Part shown: positions 18,430-27,542 of the stretch, piece by piece
Position numbering within the stretch: the first letter of the stretch is position 1
How the letters are laid out: each line of letters starts with the position of its first letter
Assembly (NCBI GenBank): GCA_913063285.1
Contig: CAJXXZ010000001.1
Location: 62,001-126,000, forward strand
Direction: 5' to 3'
Origin: an uncultured bacterium
GTDB lineage: Bacteria > Pseudomonadota > Alphaproteobacteria > CAJXXZ01 > 1604HC
DNA length: 64,000 bases
Notes under the pieces: generated by a model
What the model saw: the letters and a program-made list of their open reading frames with translations, nothing else
What the model was told of the DNA's origin: nothing
Database searches by the model: none
Translations under genes and position numbers: made by a program

Positions 18430-19338
18430 ATGTCAGATATGGAAAATAATCTTAAGGAGACATTGAAAAATATGCAAAATCAACAACAAAATAATAATAA
18501 CCAGGATAAAAATAAATTCATTGCTGTAGCATCTGTTGTAATGGGAGTTGGGGCTCTTTGGACAACAAAAGGATCTGGTCAAGCTAATCAAGCTACAAAT
18601 GTATCACAATCAGAGTCAAATTCATCTGCTACGAATACACAAAATACTAATAGTAATAATACTGCTGCATCAGCTTATACTAATACATCACGTCAACATA
18701 GATTGTCTGGTCTAGGAACTAGAATCATGATTACTGATTTTGGACTTGGAAATATGGATCGTCAAAGAATTCAAGAAATTGAACCATCTGAATTTGTATG
18801 TAGCAAACAAAATGGTGATAGAACTCTAAAGATTGCTATAAACTATAATAGTGCAGCTCCAGTAAGTGCTAAATTATACTCAAATCTAGGACAAACTCAA
18901 GTTGCAACAGTATCTATTGGATCTTCATCTCAAGTTGCAGATTTTACTAATTTCACACCAGTAGATGGAATCGATAGAGTAAGAATAGATTTAAATGCTA
19001 GTGGATCCACAACTCAGTATAAAATTGTACAAATTAAATATTTTTATAATACAGGAACAGATGTATCATCAGTAGTTACAGAATCTATTAAGTTTGATAG
19101 ACTATCAGGAAAACTAATTGCTCATGAGACAATTGGTGTTGTAAGCAACTCAAGAAGAAGAGTAGCAGCTGATCATATGAATGGCCGTTGGGAAGTACGT
19201 GAACTTGCAACAGGAGATCATTCTTTTGTAAAAGTAGCTGACTGGGATTCAAGTGCTAATAACTTTAATAAATCAAAAATTGATGGAGTTGAAACTAATG
19301 TTACTGGTACAATAAATTATATGGTAAATGCATCATAA
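18430..19338 (+). CDS. Membrane-anchored protein, five-member family, member B
   Basis: Closest relative of member A. The 302-residue product starts with a Gln/Asn-rich cytoplasmic segment (residues 1-28), one membrane span (about 29-46), a Ser/Asn/Thr-rich linker (50-88), then the family domain from GLGTRIMITDFG at about 94. The domain continues through DRQRIQEIEPSEF, GIDRVRIDLNA and NGRWEVRELATG to about 270. The leader TTAATATAGGAGGCAATATG nearly equals that of member A, so the pair probably arose by duplication and may be co-regulated. Function unknown. Confidence 0.75.
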   Translation: MSDMENNLKETLKNMQNQQQNNNNQDKNKFIAVASVVMGVGALWTTKGSGQANQATNVSQSESNSSATNTQNTNSNNTAASAYTNTSRQHRLSGLGTRIMITDFGLGNMDRQRIQEIEPSEFVCSKQNGDRTLKIAINYNSAAPVSAKLYSNLGQTQVATVSIGSSSQVADFTNFTPVDGIDRVRIDLNASGSTTQYKIVQIKYFYNTGTDVSSVVTESIKFDRLSGKLIAHETIGVVSNSRRRVAADHMNGRWEVRELATGDHSFVKVADWDSSANNFNKSKIDGVETNVTGTINYMVNAS

Positions 19339-19401
19339 GAAATTTAAAAGTCTATTAGAAATGATTAATACTTCTTCAATAAATCAGATATTAATATCTT
19401 A

Positions 19402-20193
19402 TCATATTAAGTTTAATCTATTTTTAACACGATAAATTGCAAATATAGCCACAACAAAAGTCATAAATACTAGAGTACCAAGAGAAATCCAAATTGGCAT
19501 ATATTGTGTATTACTAATTAAACAATATCTCATCGCTTCATTAGCATATGTATATGGACTTAAAGAAGTAAGATAAGCAAAATAAGGAGAAATATCATAT
19601 GCTGTTTTAAAAGAAAATTGGTTACCTCCAAGTATCCATAAAGGCAACATAATTCTCACAATCAAGTTATTAAATTTAGATAAATCTCTGAGAAAAGATG
19701 CAAGTAAAAGACCAAAAAATGCATAAAATAATGATATAATCATTAATATCAAAATTAGTAGAAAAAAGTTTATGTTAAACCACATAATTACATCATAAGA
19801 TAATAAAAAGATGATAAAAACAGATAATAATCCATAAATAAACAAGGTAACTGCATTTCTGATGGTATATTCTATAAGTAGTAATTCAGCAGAAATTGGT
19901 AAAGTTGATAAATAATTAATATGTCGATAAGATGTCCAATCCATTACAAATACAGTTATATGAGAATAAACAGACCATCCTATAATAGATACAATTTGGC
20001 TAGAAGCTTGAATGGCAGCAAAATTACTTTTAATTCCTAACTTTACAAATACATACTTAGCCACAAACATGGCCATAGAGCAACTAATACTAGTATTTAT
20101 AAATTTGTCTAATAAACCATTAGTTATAAACATCAAATCTAAACGCAATAGACTCCAAAACACTTGTATCTGTGTGCGAAAATTTTTAAACAT
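19402..20193 (-). CDS. ABC-2 type exporter, membrane subunit
   Basis: The 263-residue hydrophobic protein has about six membrane segments and the ABC-2 permease pattern, including the conserved LSPYTYANEAMRY region near residue 217. It forms an exporter with the ATPase encoded just upstream (47 bases apart, same strand). An AAGGAGA ribosome site precedes the ATG. The substrate cannot be told; relatives export drugs, polysaccharides or lipids. Confidence 0.85.
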   Translation of the reverse strand: MFKNFRTQIQVFWSLLRLDLMFITNGLLDKFINTSISCSMAMFVAKYVFVKLGIKSNFAAIQASSQIVSIIGWSVYSHITVFVMDWTSYRHINYLSTLPISAELLLIEYTIRNAVTLFIYGLLSVFIIFLLSYDVIMWFNINFFLLILILMIISLFYAFFGLLLASFLRDLSKFNNLIVRIMLPLWILGGNQFSFKTAYDISPYFAYLTSLSPYTYANEAMRYCLISNTQYMPIWISLGTLVFMTFVVAIFAIYRVKNRLNLI

Positions 20194-20240
20194 TATATGT
20201 CTCCTTATTATTTTGAATAAATAAATTATAAATCATATTA

Positions 20241-20978
20241 TCATTCATCACTTTTCACTTCCAAATTTTTAATTAATTTTACAAACACATCTTCTAGTGA
20301 ATTTTGTTCATATTTCTTTTTTAGCTCATCTGGAGTGTCACAAAGTAAAATATTACCTTTATTCATCATGTATACACGATTTGATAAAACTTCAGCTTCA
20401 TCTAAATAATGAGTTGTAAGTAATATCGTAACTCCTTCACTTTTTAAATTTTGTACTATTTGCCAAACTTCACGTCTAACATGTGGATCAAGACCAACCG
20501 TAGGCTCATCTAAAATTATTATATCTGGCTTATGCATCATTGCTCTACCTAACATTACTCTTTGCTGATATCCTCCAGAAAGCTGCATAGGATAATGATC
20601 GATATAATCACTTAATTCCAATAAATCAATCAAATATTTTACTCTTGTATTTGCATCTTTTTGAGAAAATGAATAGTGTAAGGCTGAGTAAATTAAATTT
20701 TCTTTTACTGTAAGAAATGTGTTTAAATTTGGCTTTTGTGCACAAAATCCAATTTTTTTACGAAATTCATATATATCTTCATAAATAGATCGATTTTTAT
20801 ATAGTATATTTCCTGAATCAGGCTTAATCAAAGTACTTATAATTGAGGACAAAGTAGTTTTACCACAACCATTAGGTCCTAGTAATCCAACAGCTTCACC
20901 TTTATTTAAATCAATTGAGACTTTATCAAGAACACCAACTTTTTCATAAAACTTTGATATGTTTTGTACTTGTAACAT
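20241..20978 (-). CDS. ABC-2 type exporter, ATPase subunit
   Basis: The 245-residue ABC ATPase has Walker A GPNGCGKTT (about 34-42), signature LSGGYQQRVMLGRA, Walker B DIIILDEPTVGLDP and switch His in TTHYLDEAE. This is the CcmA/NodI-like subclass that energises ABC-2 permeases. It is first of a two-gene operon with the permease and is divergent from prfB, whose ATG lies 56 bases away. Confidence 0.92.
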   Translation of the reverse strand: MLQVQNISKFYEKVGVLDKVSIDLNKGEAVGLLGPNGCGKTTLSSIISTLIKPDSGNILYKNRSIYEDIYEFRKKIGFCAQKPNLNTFLTVKENLIYSALHYSFSQKDANTRVKYLIDLLELSDYIDHYPMQLSGGYQQRVMLGRAMMHKPDIIILDEPTVGLDPHVRREVWQIVQNLKSEGVTILLTTHYLDEAEVLSNRVYMMNKGNILLCDTPDELKKKYEQNSLEDVFVKLIKNLEVKSDE

Positions 20979-21034
20979 TTCTTTTTAATATTTCATTTAT
21001 ACACAATTATGTCAAATGTGTTATACTTTACTAA

Positions 21035-22141
21035 ATGGTAAATAATAACCTTTATGAAAAAATCACAGAACATATAAAAATAATTGATGAACATCTAAGT
21101 ATATGGAAACGACATATAGAAAATCATGAAGTGGAAAAACGAGTACAAAAACTTAAAATAGAGGTTGAAAAAGAGACTTTATGGAATGATGCAAATAATG
21201 CAAAAAAGCTTACAAAGGAATATAATTCATTAAACGAAATGTATGAAGCTTATAATCAATTACAACGTAGCTTTAATGATCTAAAAGAAATATATAAAAT
21301 AGCAGATGAAAATTTACTTGATGATATTGAAAAAGAACTACAGAAATTATCGAAAAAAATTCAACCATGGCATATACAAACTACATTTTCTGAAGAATAT
21401 GATGCTTCCGACTGTTTTTTACATATCAATGCAGGAGCTGGTGGAACTGAAGCTCAGGATTGGGCAAGTATGCTGCTTAGAATGTATACACGTTTTTGTG
21501 AAACTTATAATTATAAATTTGAGATCGTAGATTCATTATCTGGAGAACAAGCAGGCATTAAATCCGCTAGTATTTGTATAAAATGCACAGAAAAATCAAA
21601 ATTTCCATATGGATATCTTAAGGGAGAAAGCGGAGTACATAGATTAGTACGAATTTCACCTTTTGATGCAAATAGTAGACGACATACAAGTTTTGCATCG
21701 GTTTTAGTCACGCCCGTTATTGATGATGTGGAAAAAATCGCAATAGATAAATCTGAAATTAGAGAAGATACTTACAGAGCATCAGGAGCAGGCGGTCAAC
21801 ATGTTAATAAAACTGATAGTGCTGTTCGATTAACTCATTTACCTACAGGAATTGTTGTACAATGCCAAAGTGGTCGATCTCAACATTCTAACAGAGCTGA
21901 AGCCATGAAAATGTTAGCATCTAAGTTATATATTGAAGAAGAACGTAAGCGAAAAGAAAAATTAAAAAATATATCTGGAGAAAAGAAGGAAATTGGATGG
22001 GGTAGCCAAATTCGTTCATATGTACTACAACCTTATCAAATGGTAAAAGATTTACGTACTCAACTTGAATCTTCAGCTCCACAAAAAGTATTAAACGGAG
22101 AAATATATGACTTTCTCATCTCATATATCAAATCTCTTTAA
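21035..22141 (+). CDS. prfB: Peptide chain release factor 2
   Basis: Recognises UGA and UAA stop codons and triggers peptide release. The UGA-specific tripeptide SPF is in [12 protein letters not shown], and the catalytic GGQ is in [13 protein letters not shown] (about 244-246). The 368-residue frame is continuous: there is no in-frame TGA and hence no programmed +1 frameshift like that which autoregulates E. coli prfB. Presence of RF2 means UGA is a stop in this organism. Start chosen at the first ATG. Confidence 0.95.
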   Translation: MVNNNLYEKITEHIKIIDEHLSIWKRHIENHEVEKRVQKLKIEVEKETLWNDANNAKKLTKEYNSLNEMYEAYNQLQRSFNDLKEIYKIADENLLDDIEKELQKLSKKIQPWHIQTTFSEEYDASDCFLHINAGAGGTEAQDWASMLLRMYTRFCETYNYKFEIVDSLSGEQAGIKSASICIKCTEKSKFPYGYLKGESGVHRLVRISPFDANSRRHTSFASVLVTPVIDDVEKIAIDKSEIREDTYRASGAGGQHVNKTDSAVRLTHLPTGIVVQCQSGRSQHSNRAEAMKMLASKLYIEEERKRKEKLKNISGEKKEIGWGSQIRSYVLQPYQMVKDLRTQLESSAPQKVLNGEIYDFLISYIKSL

Positions 22142-23208
22142 CTGCAGAATTTTCTTTGTGAAAATAATTTTAATTAATAATATCAGAAAAATTTTGTATT
22201 TTTTCATATGGTACTTTACCTGAAACGATATGTAAATTATTCCGTATATTACCAATAAAAATAGATATGTAGTATTATAAGTTCATTTATTGAATATGTA
22301 TTTCGATGATAGTATTGGTAGTAAAATTTTTCTAAAATAGTGTGGTAAAAAATTATAAAGCTTGTATTTATAATCGATATATATATTAAAATTAATAAAT
22401 CATAAAGAAAATTTTCGAATGCTACAAATTTTCATACATTCATTGTGTTGCGTTATACAAATTACAATGCATGATAGTAATTTTATAAAACTTTATGAAT
22501 ATACTTACTTTTGAAATAATTTTTATTTTAAACTGCATAGTTACTAAAATATTCATATAATTTTTCATATTTACAAATATTTGCTAATCAGCTAATAGTC
22601 AAATTTTATACATAATTAAGAAGTTTTTATGTAAATTGTCATTATAAATATCTTTTATAAAAAGTGCTATTTGTGGTCAATACTGAAAAAAATTATATGC
22701 AAAATTACATGATATAATATATAAAATTCTAAAATTTTAAACGTTGTACTATTTGTAAAAACGATAAATTATGAAAAAATTTTTACCAAAAATGACTTAT
22801 AAGTAACTACTTTAGTGATATTAAATTATATTTTAAATTTAAGTCAAATATTTTAGATGAGGTAAATTATATGAATATTAATATTAAGTTTATAATTAAA
22901 AATTTGCACATAAGGTATATCAAATCAGTTTTTATCTACTATCAAGATATTTGTTTATATTCAATAAATTATCAGAAAATTTCGATGATGTATCATTATT
23001 GTGATCTTTTATTTAATAAATCAATAAAAATGTAAATCATATCTATAATATTTTTTATATAATATTGCAAGTTGTAAAATTCATTAAATATTGTTATAAA
23101 TTTTGATGTATTTTATCTAATGTAGTATTATTTCATTCATCATTTAATAAAACATTGTACAAACTTATGATTTATGAAAATAGAGAAAAATTTAAAACTT
23201 TAAAATTT
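22142..23208. other. AT-rich spacer of about 1.07 kb
   Basis: No gene, RNA or convincing repeat is seen between the convergent prfB and the repeat-bearing member C. The sequence is almost only A and T with scattered stops in all frames. Confidence 0.55.
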
Positions 23209-26142
23209 TTATATTGCATTACCTTGATTTATTTCATTTTTTACATAATTTACTATTTTTTCATATAGTGTATTACCACCAACGTTAGTTAGATCTGGTA
23301 AATTACCAATAAGAGTACGCAAATTCTCTTCTGACACATCTGTCATATGTGGTGGAATACCTACTCCAGTGTTTCTTAGTACATTTATCAAATTAGTGAA
23401 TATTTCATCATTTTTCTGATTTCTGATTTTTTCATATAGTGTATCACCTTTAGCTGAACGTAGACTTGCTGGCAAATTACCAATAATATGTCTAATAGAC
23501 TCCATAGTAAGATCAAGATTATTAAAAATAGATAATCCACTATTTGCTATTGCTGTATTGAACTCATTTTTAAAATAGTTTCTAAACTTCATGAATACAT
23601 TAACTCCGAATACATCTGAGAGTATATTTTTTCCTGTAGAATCAACGCCAAGACCTATATATTGCTCCAAATTTTGAGCTAAGTTATTTTCGAATCCAAA
23701 AAAACGATTTAATTCATCTCGAATACTCTCAAATGAAGGAGTTCTAGAAGAGTTTAGAACCGTGCTAATTTTCTCCCCTAATGTACCTCCTTCAACATCA
23801 CTTAGATCTGGCATATTTCCAATATAAGCTGATAAATCATTAAATGTATTATCTCCTGTAAATCCTAACTTATTATCTAATTGATTTCTAACATTTTCTA
23901 ATGTTCTGAAAATTGCATATTCTTCAATTTTTGCTCCTAAATTAGCTCCATCTAAATTTTGCATATCAGGCATTGTTCCTATATATTGTATAAAATTATC
24001 AAATGTTCTGCCTGTAAATCCTAACTTACTATCTAATTGATCTCTAACATTTTCTAATGTTTTTGAAGATGCATATGCTTCGATTTTCGCTCCTAAATTA
24101 GATCCATCTACATGTTGCATACCAGGCATAAATCCTATATATGTTCCTAAATCATTAAATATATTATTCTCTGTAAATCCTAACGTACTATCTAATTGAT
24201 CTCTAACATTTTCTAATGTTTTTGAAATTGCATATTGCTCTATCTTTTGCCCTAGATTACTTCCTGGAATATTAGTAAGATTAGGCATTGATCCTATAGC
24301 ATAGGCAAGATCTATATTACCACTTGCATCAAATGATATATCTATAGAATCGCTGTCTCCTTGAGGATAGATTAACTCTAACGCATATCCAAGCATAGAA
24401 TTTCTAATTTTTGAAGTTAAGTTTGCACCTGGAAGACCACTTAGATCTACTGCTCCTAAATCATTACCAATAAAGTCGCTTATAAATGGATATTGATTTT
24501 TATCTCTTACATCTATGCCATATTGTCGTGTTATGCTATATATCATATCTCGAACTAGATTATCATGATAATTCAAAAACTTTTCAGATATATTTGCTCC
24601 AGCAACATTTTTGATATCAGAAGCTGTAGAAGAACCTGCAGAAACACCTAAATAATTTTCCCAATTATCAAAATTTGCTCCTTCAAATCCAAAAATAGGA
24701 TCTAATAGTAATCGAACATTATCAAATGCTTTTGCAAATGCATATGCTTCGATTTTTGCTCCTAAATCAGCTCCATCTAAATTTTGCATATCAGGCATTG
24801 TTCCTATATACTGTGTCAAGTTATCAAATGTATTATCTGCTGTAAATCCTAACTTACTATCTAATTCGCCTCTAACATTTGCTAATGTACGAAATATTCC
24901 ATAATTAATAATTTTATCAGCAATGTTATTTCCAGCAACATCTGTAGACATTTCAGTAGGAATTTCATTTGCATTTACAAAATCTTCTATTGAAGCAAAT
25001 GTAGAAGTGTCATTTATATTAAGATTAAACTTTTCTCCAATGAGTAAATGTAAATTTTTTCGTGAATATTTATTTAATATGTTTAAAAATTCTGTTTGAT
25101 AATCTCCAATTTTCATCAATGGAATTGCATCTAGTATAAAATCTTGAGCTGCGGTGAAATTTACTGGACTGACATCAGTTTTTAAAATATTGTTAATGAT
25201 TCCATGTTGTGTCATCATTCTCGATAACTCATATGCTACTTCATTAGGTGATACAATATTGACTAATCCGACACTGCCATCAGCTAATTCCTGACTTTCC
25301 CAAGTACCATTACATAGATTTGCTGCAATTCCTCGTTGTAAATTAGTTTTTACTCCAGAGCATCTAAAAAGTAGTAATGATCCATTTAAGCCAAATCTAA
25401 ACTGCTCTTCAAAAGAGCTTGCTTCTGCTGTTCCTGAATACAAATCATACTTAATTGACACACCGCTACATGATTGTGAATTCATATATTTTGAATCAGT
25501 TGATTCAATGCCTTTATTTGGATCTGCAAAAAGTTCAATTGTTAGTTTACTAATTCCATCAATATTTAATCCATCAAAAATTACAATTCCATCAGGTCCT
25601 GCAGAAACTGATCGTAATTCTTTTACTCCATATTGCTCACATAACTTTGCTGTTATTAAACCATCTTTTGTATACTCAAAATTAATTTGAAGTTCTTTAT
25701 TTGAAATTTTATTTGATAATATTAAAGAAAGCGGACGATACCTTTTTGCTGAAGATGCTCCAAAATCTCCCATTTTCAATATTGTATTTAATCCATGAGT
25801 AGTATGATATGATGTCTTTTTAATTTGTAAATGTGAATTTTGATGCTGTGTTGACTGATTTGGATGATTAATAGATTTAATCTGATTAATATTTACCACG
25901 CCAGGCATTCGTACTCCTTGATGTAACATATCAATATATACCTTTTCTCCATTATCATTTTTAACATCTTTAGAAACTTGAGTTGGTACAGATTTTATCA
26001 TACTCACTGAAGAAGAATCTTTTGTGACATGTTTTTTATAAAAAACATAATGAGTACTCGATCCTCCTAGTAATCCAATGATAAAAATTATTAATCTAAC
26101 AATGTTAGCATTACTTGAATGTGTTGAATTATGATCTTTCAT
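23209..26142 (-). CDS. Membrane-anchored repeat protein, five-member family, member C
   Basis: The 977-residue product has a short cytoplasmic start, one membrane span (about 14-34) and a linker with the RMPGV..I..INHPNQS motif shared with members D and E. The family domain follows (about 115-297: GLNTILKMGDFG to NGTWESQELADGS.GLV). About eleven degenerate repeats of ~55 residues run from about 395 to the end. Each has a MPDLxxxxGxxLGxKI turn followed by a helix with LENVRDQLDxKLGF. An AGGAGA ribosome site precedes the ATG. The repeats look like a solenoid suited to binding. No known family recognised. Confidence 0.78.
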   Translation of the reverse strand: MKDHNSTHSSNANIVRLIIFIIGLLGGSSTHYVFYKKHVTKDSSSVSMIKSVPTQVSKDVKNDNGEKVYIDMLHQGVRMPGVVNINQIKSINHPNQSTQHQNSHLQIKKTSYHTTHGLNTILKMGDFGASSAKRYRPLSLILSNKISNKELQINFEYTKDGLITAKLCEQYGVKELRSVSAGPDGIVIFDGLNIDGISKLTIELFADPNKGIESTDSKYMNSQSCSGVSIKYDLYSGTAEASSFEEQFRFGLNGSLLLFRCSGVKTNLQRGIAANLCNGTWESQELADGSVGLVNIVSPNEVAYELSRMMTQHGIINNILKTDVSPVNFTAAQDFILDAIPLMKIGDYQTEFLNILNKYSRKNLHLLIGEKFNLNINDTSTFASIEDFVNANEIPTEMSTDVAGNNIADKIINYGIFRTLANVRGELDSKLGFTADNTFDNLTQYIGTMPDMQNLDGADLGAKIEAYAFAKAFDNVRLLLDPIFGFEGANFDNWENYLGVSAGSSTASDIKNVAGANISEKFLNYHDNLVRDMIYSITRQYGIDVRDKNQYPFISDFIGNDLGAVDLSGLPGANLTSKIRNSMLGYALELIYPQGDSDSIDISFDASGNIDLAYAIGSMPNLTNIPGSNLGQKIEQYAISKTLENVRDQLDSTLGFTENNIFNDLGTYIGFMPGMQHVDGSNLGAKIEAYASSKTLENVRDQLDSKLGFTGRTFDNFIQYIGTMPDMQNLDGANLGAKIEEYAIFRTLENVRNQLDNKLGFTGDNTFNDLSAYIGNMPDLSDVEGGTLGEKISTVLNSSRTPSFESIRDELNRFFGFENNLAQNLEQYIGLGVDSTGKNILSDVFGVNVFMKFRNYFKNEFNTAIANSGLSIFNNLDLTMESIRHIIGNLPASLRSAKGDTLYEKIRNQKNDEIFTNLINVLRNTGVGIPPHMTDVSEENLRTLIGNLPDLTNVGGNTLYEKIVNYVKNEINQGNAI
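23215..24960 (-). repeat. Coding repeats of about 165 bp inside member C
   Basis: About eleven degenerate copies encode the GxxLxxKI...NVRxxLD units. Some copies are close at DNA level: about 55 bases around 23940-23995 are nearly identical to about 24765-24820. This indicates recent duplication or gene conversion and possible copy-number variation. Confidence 0.8.
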
Positions 26143-26200
26143 ACAATCTCCTATCTTTATCTAATTCTAATAATTAAAAATGAAAGTATGATTAATAAAA

Positions 26201-26611
26201 TTAGTTTAATTTGATATTTTTCATTTCATCTAAAATTAAATGTATGACCTTAGTTGAATCATGCAAACCAAATAAACGAGCAATTTCTATATATTCATTA
26301 ACTGCAATAGAAATAGGCAAAAGCATTACAATAGACTCAATAGTACCGCAAATTAATATTGACTTTAACATCAATGATTGACTTTTCCATGACCATAAAA
26401 CAGATGATATTTTTTCTATTATCACATCTATTTTGCTGATACAGTTATTTATTAAAAGATGAAAATATTCAATATCACAGTTATTTTCACTCAATGAATT
26501 GTATTTTAAATAATTCTGTAAAACATTTTCAAAATTTTCTTCCATGGCAAGATACGAATATATAACTTGTATGGATTTTATACGTGCTCTGGTTTTACGA
26601 ATAATTTTCAT
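26201..26611 (-). CDS. nusB: Transcription antitermination factor NusB
   Basis: All-helical RNA-binding factor that, with NusE (S10), promotes antitermination in rRNA transcription. The N-terminal TRARIKSIQVIYSYL and the C-terminal VNEYIEIARLFG...VIHLILDEM match the family. I start at the ATG at 26611, giving 136 residues as usual; the frame upstream to 26674 codes for an unlikely Tyr/Ile-rich extension. It is divergent from def, 79 bases away. Confidence 0.85.
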   Translation of the reverse strand: MKIIRKTRARIKSIQVIYSYLAMEENFENVLQNYLKYNSLSENNCDIEYFHLLINNCISKIDVIIEKISSVLWSWKSQSLMLKSILICGTIESIVMLLPISIAVNEYIEIARLFGLHDSTKVIHLILDEMKNIKLN

Positions 26612-26690
26612 TTTATATATTTTAACAATATTTTGATGAAATTTATATATCTTGTTATAAATATAAATATACAATAAACTACATACATAT

Positions 26691-27401
26691 ATGAATAAAT
26701 CACAGTCGATTCAGCTATCATGTGTTCCGGATATAAGTTTATTACAAAAATCTACACTAATTTCAGTATCTCATAAATTTAATAAATTAGACGAATTAAG
26801 TTTTGTAATGTTTGAACTTGACGGTATTGGTATTGCAGCACCACAAATAGGTATTAATAAATCATGTTTTTTAATTACTCATGAAATTGTGAAAAAATAT
26901 GATCAAACGTATATTTTAGAAAAATGTTCAGTAGTGGAAAATTCATATGGAAAATTTTATGTATTTTTTAATCCTTCCATAACAAGCTATCTTGGAAAAC
27001 AATATTTACAAAATGATGATCTCGTAAATGTACCCGAAGGATGTTTATCGCTACCCAATGTAGGATCTAGATCAAGTTTGCATAATGAAGAGAAAATAGG
27101 CTTAGTACCTAGAGCAAAAGAAATTACAATTATATTTAATGATATAAATTGGATTTCGCATAATATTAAAGTAAGCGGTCAATTATCTGTAGTCATGCAG
27201 CATGAGTATGATCATCTACAAGGTGTTGTTTACCCTGCACGTATGAAATGCAAACAGAATATATTTTGGAATGATTATATAAACTTTGAAATTTCAAGAT
27301 CTACTTTTACAAATGATGAAATTGAGCGTTTTAAAAAAAGTGTTGCAAATTTTCGAATTCAAACAGAAGAAAATGCTAAAAAATTTGGCCCACAATTTTA
27401 A
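26691..27401 (+). CDS. def: Peptide deformylase
   Basis: Removes the formyl group from new proteins using a bound metal. All three motifs are present: GIGIAAPQIG (motif 1), EGCLSLP (motif 2, metal-binding Cys) and QHEYDHLQG (motif 3, two His and catalytic Glu). The 236-residue length exceeds the common 165-190 because of an insertion between motifs 1 and 2 and a C-terminal extension, features also seen in other intracellular alphaproteobacteria. It is a single gene between nusB and member D. Confidence 0.94.
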   Translation: MNKSQSIQLSCVPDISLLQKSTLISVSHKFNKLDELSFVMFELDGIGIAAPQIGINKSCFLITHEIVKKYDQTYILEKCSVVENSYGKFYVFFNPSITSYLGKQYLQNDDLVNVPEGCLSLPNVGSRSSLHNEEKIGLVPRAKEITIIFNDINWISHNIKVSGQLSVVMQHEYDHLQGVVYPARMKCKQNIFWNDYINFEISRSTFTNDEIERFKKSVANFRIQTEENAKKFGPQF

Positions 27402-27542
27402 TTCTTGTTATCTTTTCTTAATACTTAATATCAATTTTTAAAAATATTAAATAGTAAAACTTATAGTATGTGATTTGTTAAATAGAAAATTTTAAAAACA
27501 CTTATATAATCAACTAAGTTGAAACTTTATAGCTTTACTAAA

